Source: Verrucomicrobia bacterium UBA3214
GTDB taxonomy: Bacteria > Verrucomicrobiota > Kiritimatiellia > RFP12 > UBA1067
Direction: 5' to 3'
DNA: 5,847 bases
Assembly (NCBI GenBank): GCA_002363575.1
Contig: DEWI01000129.1
Span: 1 to 5,847, forward strand
This document shows, piece after piece, positions 4,262-5,847 of the stretch. How positions within the stretch are numbered: position 1 is the stretch's first letter; the number at the start of each line of letters is the position of its first letter. Under the pieces are notes generated by a model, which saw only the letters and a list, made by a program, of their open reading frames with translations, was not told the DNA's origin and did no database searches. The position numbers and the translations under genes are program-made.

Positions 4262-5847
4262 CTGGCGATGCAAAAACTCACCCAGCCGGGAATATAGGTC
4301 TCCGCGCCGGGCGCGACGGCTACCCAATCCGGCAGCGCGCCCGGTCCGCCAGTCTCCAGATAGCGCGCCGCGAACTCGCCGACGACCATGCAAAAGGCGG
4401 TCTCGCGCCGCAGCGCCTGCGGAACTTCGGAAGGCGCGAACGTTGGCGAAACAAACACCAGACTGGACACGCGCGGCGCCTCGCGCCGCCGCCACACCGC
4501 GAGGAAATCGCGGCAGCGCTCGCCGCCGGCGATCAGGCGCTTGCAATCGTCCGGGACGTCTTCAAGGCGCGTTGCGTAGCCTATCGCCGGCGCACCTTCC
4601 ACCGACTCGCAGAAGAAGCGGATTTCGCGCGGCGCGAGAATCCAGCCGAGCGTCTTGAAGTCGTCCAGGACCCAAACGTCCGGCGCGGAACCGTTCACGG
4701 CGACGCGCCCGCCATCGCAACGGATGGCGATGCCGCCAGTCCGGTTCTGCGCCTCGCCGGCGCACTTCAGCGCGATGCAGCCGGCAAGCGCGGCGACGGC
4801 GCAAACGGCTGCCGGCGCGGCATAGAAGCGCGGCTCCGTCCATGGGCGCGCGCGCCACAGCCACCACGCCATGATCAGCGCGGTAGGCGCGCAAATGAGC
4901 CACGGCTCCGCCAGCACGGGATTGAAGAAAGCGGCGATGCAAAGCGCGAGCGCGGCGGCGCAAGGCAGCGGCGAGCCGCCGCGCAAGGCGTATTTCGCGG
5001 GCAGCAGAATCGCCGCGAGCCATCCGGCGATCCAGCAGTAGCGGCCGATCCAGCCGAGTTCGGCTAGTTGCGTCGTATGCGCGCTGATAAGCGAGCCGAA
5101 GACATCCTGGCGATCAAGCGGCTGATACCAGCTCATGTACGCCGAGGCGGCGGAATCCGCGGCGTCCGCCCAGCCGCCAGGAGCATCCGCCATCATCCTG
5201 AGCGCGCCGCGCAACAGTTCAAAGCGCAGCGCCGTGCCATAGTCTTCAAGCCATCCGCGGCTTTTCATCCATGCCCAGATCGACGCGGTGGCAATGGCCA
5301 ACGCGGCCAGCGCGGCAATTGCGAAGACGGCCGCGACTTTGGCAGGCGGGAATTTGCTCTTCGCATGGCGCCACAGCGTCACGCCGGCAATGAAAGCGGC
5401 GCCGGCGGCGAAGCCGAAAAGCGATCCGCGCGAACCGGAAAAGAAGAGCATCGCCGCAAAGACGGCGAACGCCACCGCCCAAACGAGCGCAAAAAGCAGG
5501 CGCTGGCGCCGCGCCAGCCCGCAAAGCGCCAAGAGCGCGAGCGCGCACGCCAAGACCGCGAAGCGGTTGGGATTGCGATCGAAGAGCGTGAAGCGGTCCA
5601 CCCATTTGCCGCGCAGCGGATCGTCCTCCATCGCGGGATCGTCGTCCCACATCGGCGGGACGGCGCCGGGATAGCGAATATCGGCGCCAGCAGTGTCGAT
5701 GCCGCATTTCACGCCGCCGACGGAGAACACCGTCGGCTTGCCGTCCTTGCCAAATGAGAACTCGAGGGGCGCTTCGCCATCGGCGGCGGGAGGCCGGATC
5801 GTCACCGTGCCATCGGGAGCGCGCACGCCGCTCCAGCCTGCGGCGCC
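4258..5847 (-). CDS. O-antigen ligase/polymerase-like membrane protein with a soluble C-terminal domain, 5' end cut by the window
   Basis: The frame is open from the right edge (529 residues visible) to TGA at 4258-4260; a GTG at 5824-5826 is internal, since the frame continues upstream of it. Numbering from that GTG, residues 1-86 are a polar loop. Hydrophobic helices follow at about 88-103, 108-128, 135-150, 163-186, 258-275, 287-300, 308-324 and 338-353. Family features of O-antigen ligases (WaaL, Wzy_C type) are FFSGSRGSLFGF (128-139), RFELLRGALRMMADAPGGW (201-219) before a large periplasmic loop, and SAHTTQLAELGWIG (248-261), whose His matches the conserved catalytic-loop His. These enzymes join undecaprenyl-linked glycans to lipid A, or polymerise or transfer them to other acceptors, in the inner membrane. 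Residues about 360-522 are not part of the usual fold. They are soluble and mixed alpha/beta with six cysteines, and I do not recognise them. The sugar substrate and acceptor are unknown. No glycan genes are visible in the window to refine the call. Confidence 0.78.
   Translation of the reverse strand, partial: GAAGWSGVRAPDGTVTIRPPAADGEAPLEFSFGKDGKPTVFSVGGVKCGIDTAGADIRYPGAVPPMWDDDPAMEDDPLRGKWVDRFTLFDRNPNRFAVLACALALLALCGLARRQRLLFALVWAVAFAVFAAMLFFSGSRGSLFGFAAGAAFIAGVTLWRHAKSKFPPAKVAAVFAIAALAALAIATASIWAWMKSRGWLEDYGTALRFELLRGALRMMADAPGGWADAADSAASAYMSWYQPLDRQDVFGSLISAHTTQLAELGWIGRYCWIAGWLAAILLPAKYALRGGSPLPCAAALALCIAAFFNPVLAEPWLICAPTALIMAWWLWRARPWTEPRFYAAPAAVCAVAALAGCIALKCAGEAQNRTGGIAIRCDGGRVAVNGSAPDVWVLDDFKTLGWILAPREIRFFCESVEGAPAIGYATRLEDVPDDCKRLIAGGERCRDFLAVWRRREAPRVSSLVFVSPTFAPSEVPQALRRETAFCMVVGEFAARYLETGGPGALPDWVAVAPGAETYIPGWVSFCIAR

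Noticed and set aside
2458..5067. An 869-codon open frame on the plus strand
   Set aside because: It lies antisense to the secreted protein gene, the HEAT-like gene and most of the ligase-like gene, all of which have family features, export signals or membrane helices. Its product shows no domain and reads as the mirror of GC-rich codon use.
1..5847. CRISPR array, tRNA, rRNA or riboswitch
   Set aside because: I looked for regularly spaced repeats, cloverleaf-like stretches and conserved riboswitch cores and found none.

Overview
This is a GC-rich window (roughly 60% by eye) in which all native genes lie on the minus strand and one decayed insertion sequence lies on the plus strand. A host in the Planctomycetota-Verrucomicrobiota-Chlamydiota group (Lentisphaerota or Kiritimatiellota type) is plausible. 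The basis is a XylR-like regulator (LacI-type sensor plus AraC-type HTH), a small secreted protein with a Gly-Ser-Phe-Lys-Ile-Tyr core that resembles, from memory, a module seen in that group, and a HEAT-like anchored protein. This placement is an inference and only weakly supported.

Layout from the right edge, in the direction of minus-strand transcription: (1) the 3' portion of a multi-spanning membrane protein of the O-antigen ligase/polymerase type with an unusual soluble C-terminal domain (4258-5847, 5' end outside the window). (2) A 72 bp gap carrying an extended -10 promoter. (3) A membrane-anchored protein with HEAT-like helical repeats and an Ala/Pro/Glu tail (3181-4185). (4) After 45 bp, a small secreted beta-rich protein (2620-3135). 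(5) A strong intrinsic terminator (2490-2530). Genes 3 and 4 therefore form a compact two-gene unit with its own promoter and terminator. (6) About 175 bp with no recognisable gene. (7) A 1026 bp IS4-like element (1289-2314) with 18 bp perfect terminal inverted repeats and a ruined transposase. (8) A XylR-like regulator (1-1205) with its own promoter, running off the left edge.

The insertion sequence sits only 13 bp upstream of the predicted -35 box of the regulator, so it separates that promoter from its ancestral upstream DNA. The transposase remnant carries an in-frame stop, a lost second catalytic Asp through an internal deletion, an Asn where the first catalytic Asp is expected, and probably a lost start with a frameshift. 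Both ends are intact, so it is a non-autonomous relic that might still be mobilised in trans.

I do not see a clearly new defence, mobile or RNA system here. The most open questions are the unknown C-terminal domain on the ligase-like protein, the anchored HEAT-like plus small secreted protein pair, and the hairpin/palindrome arrangement at the left end of the insertion sequence.
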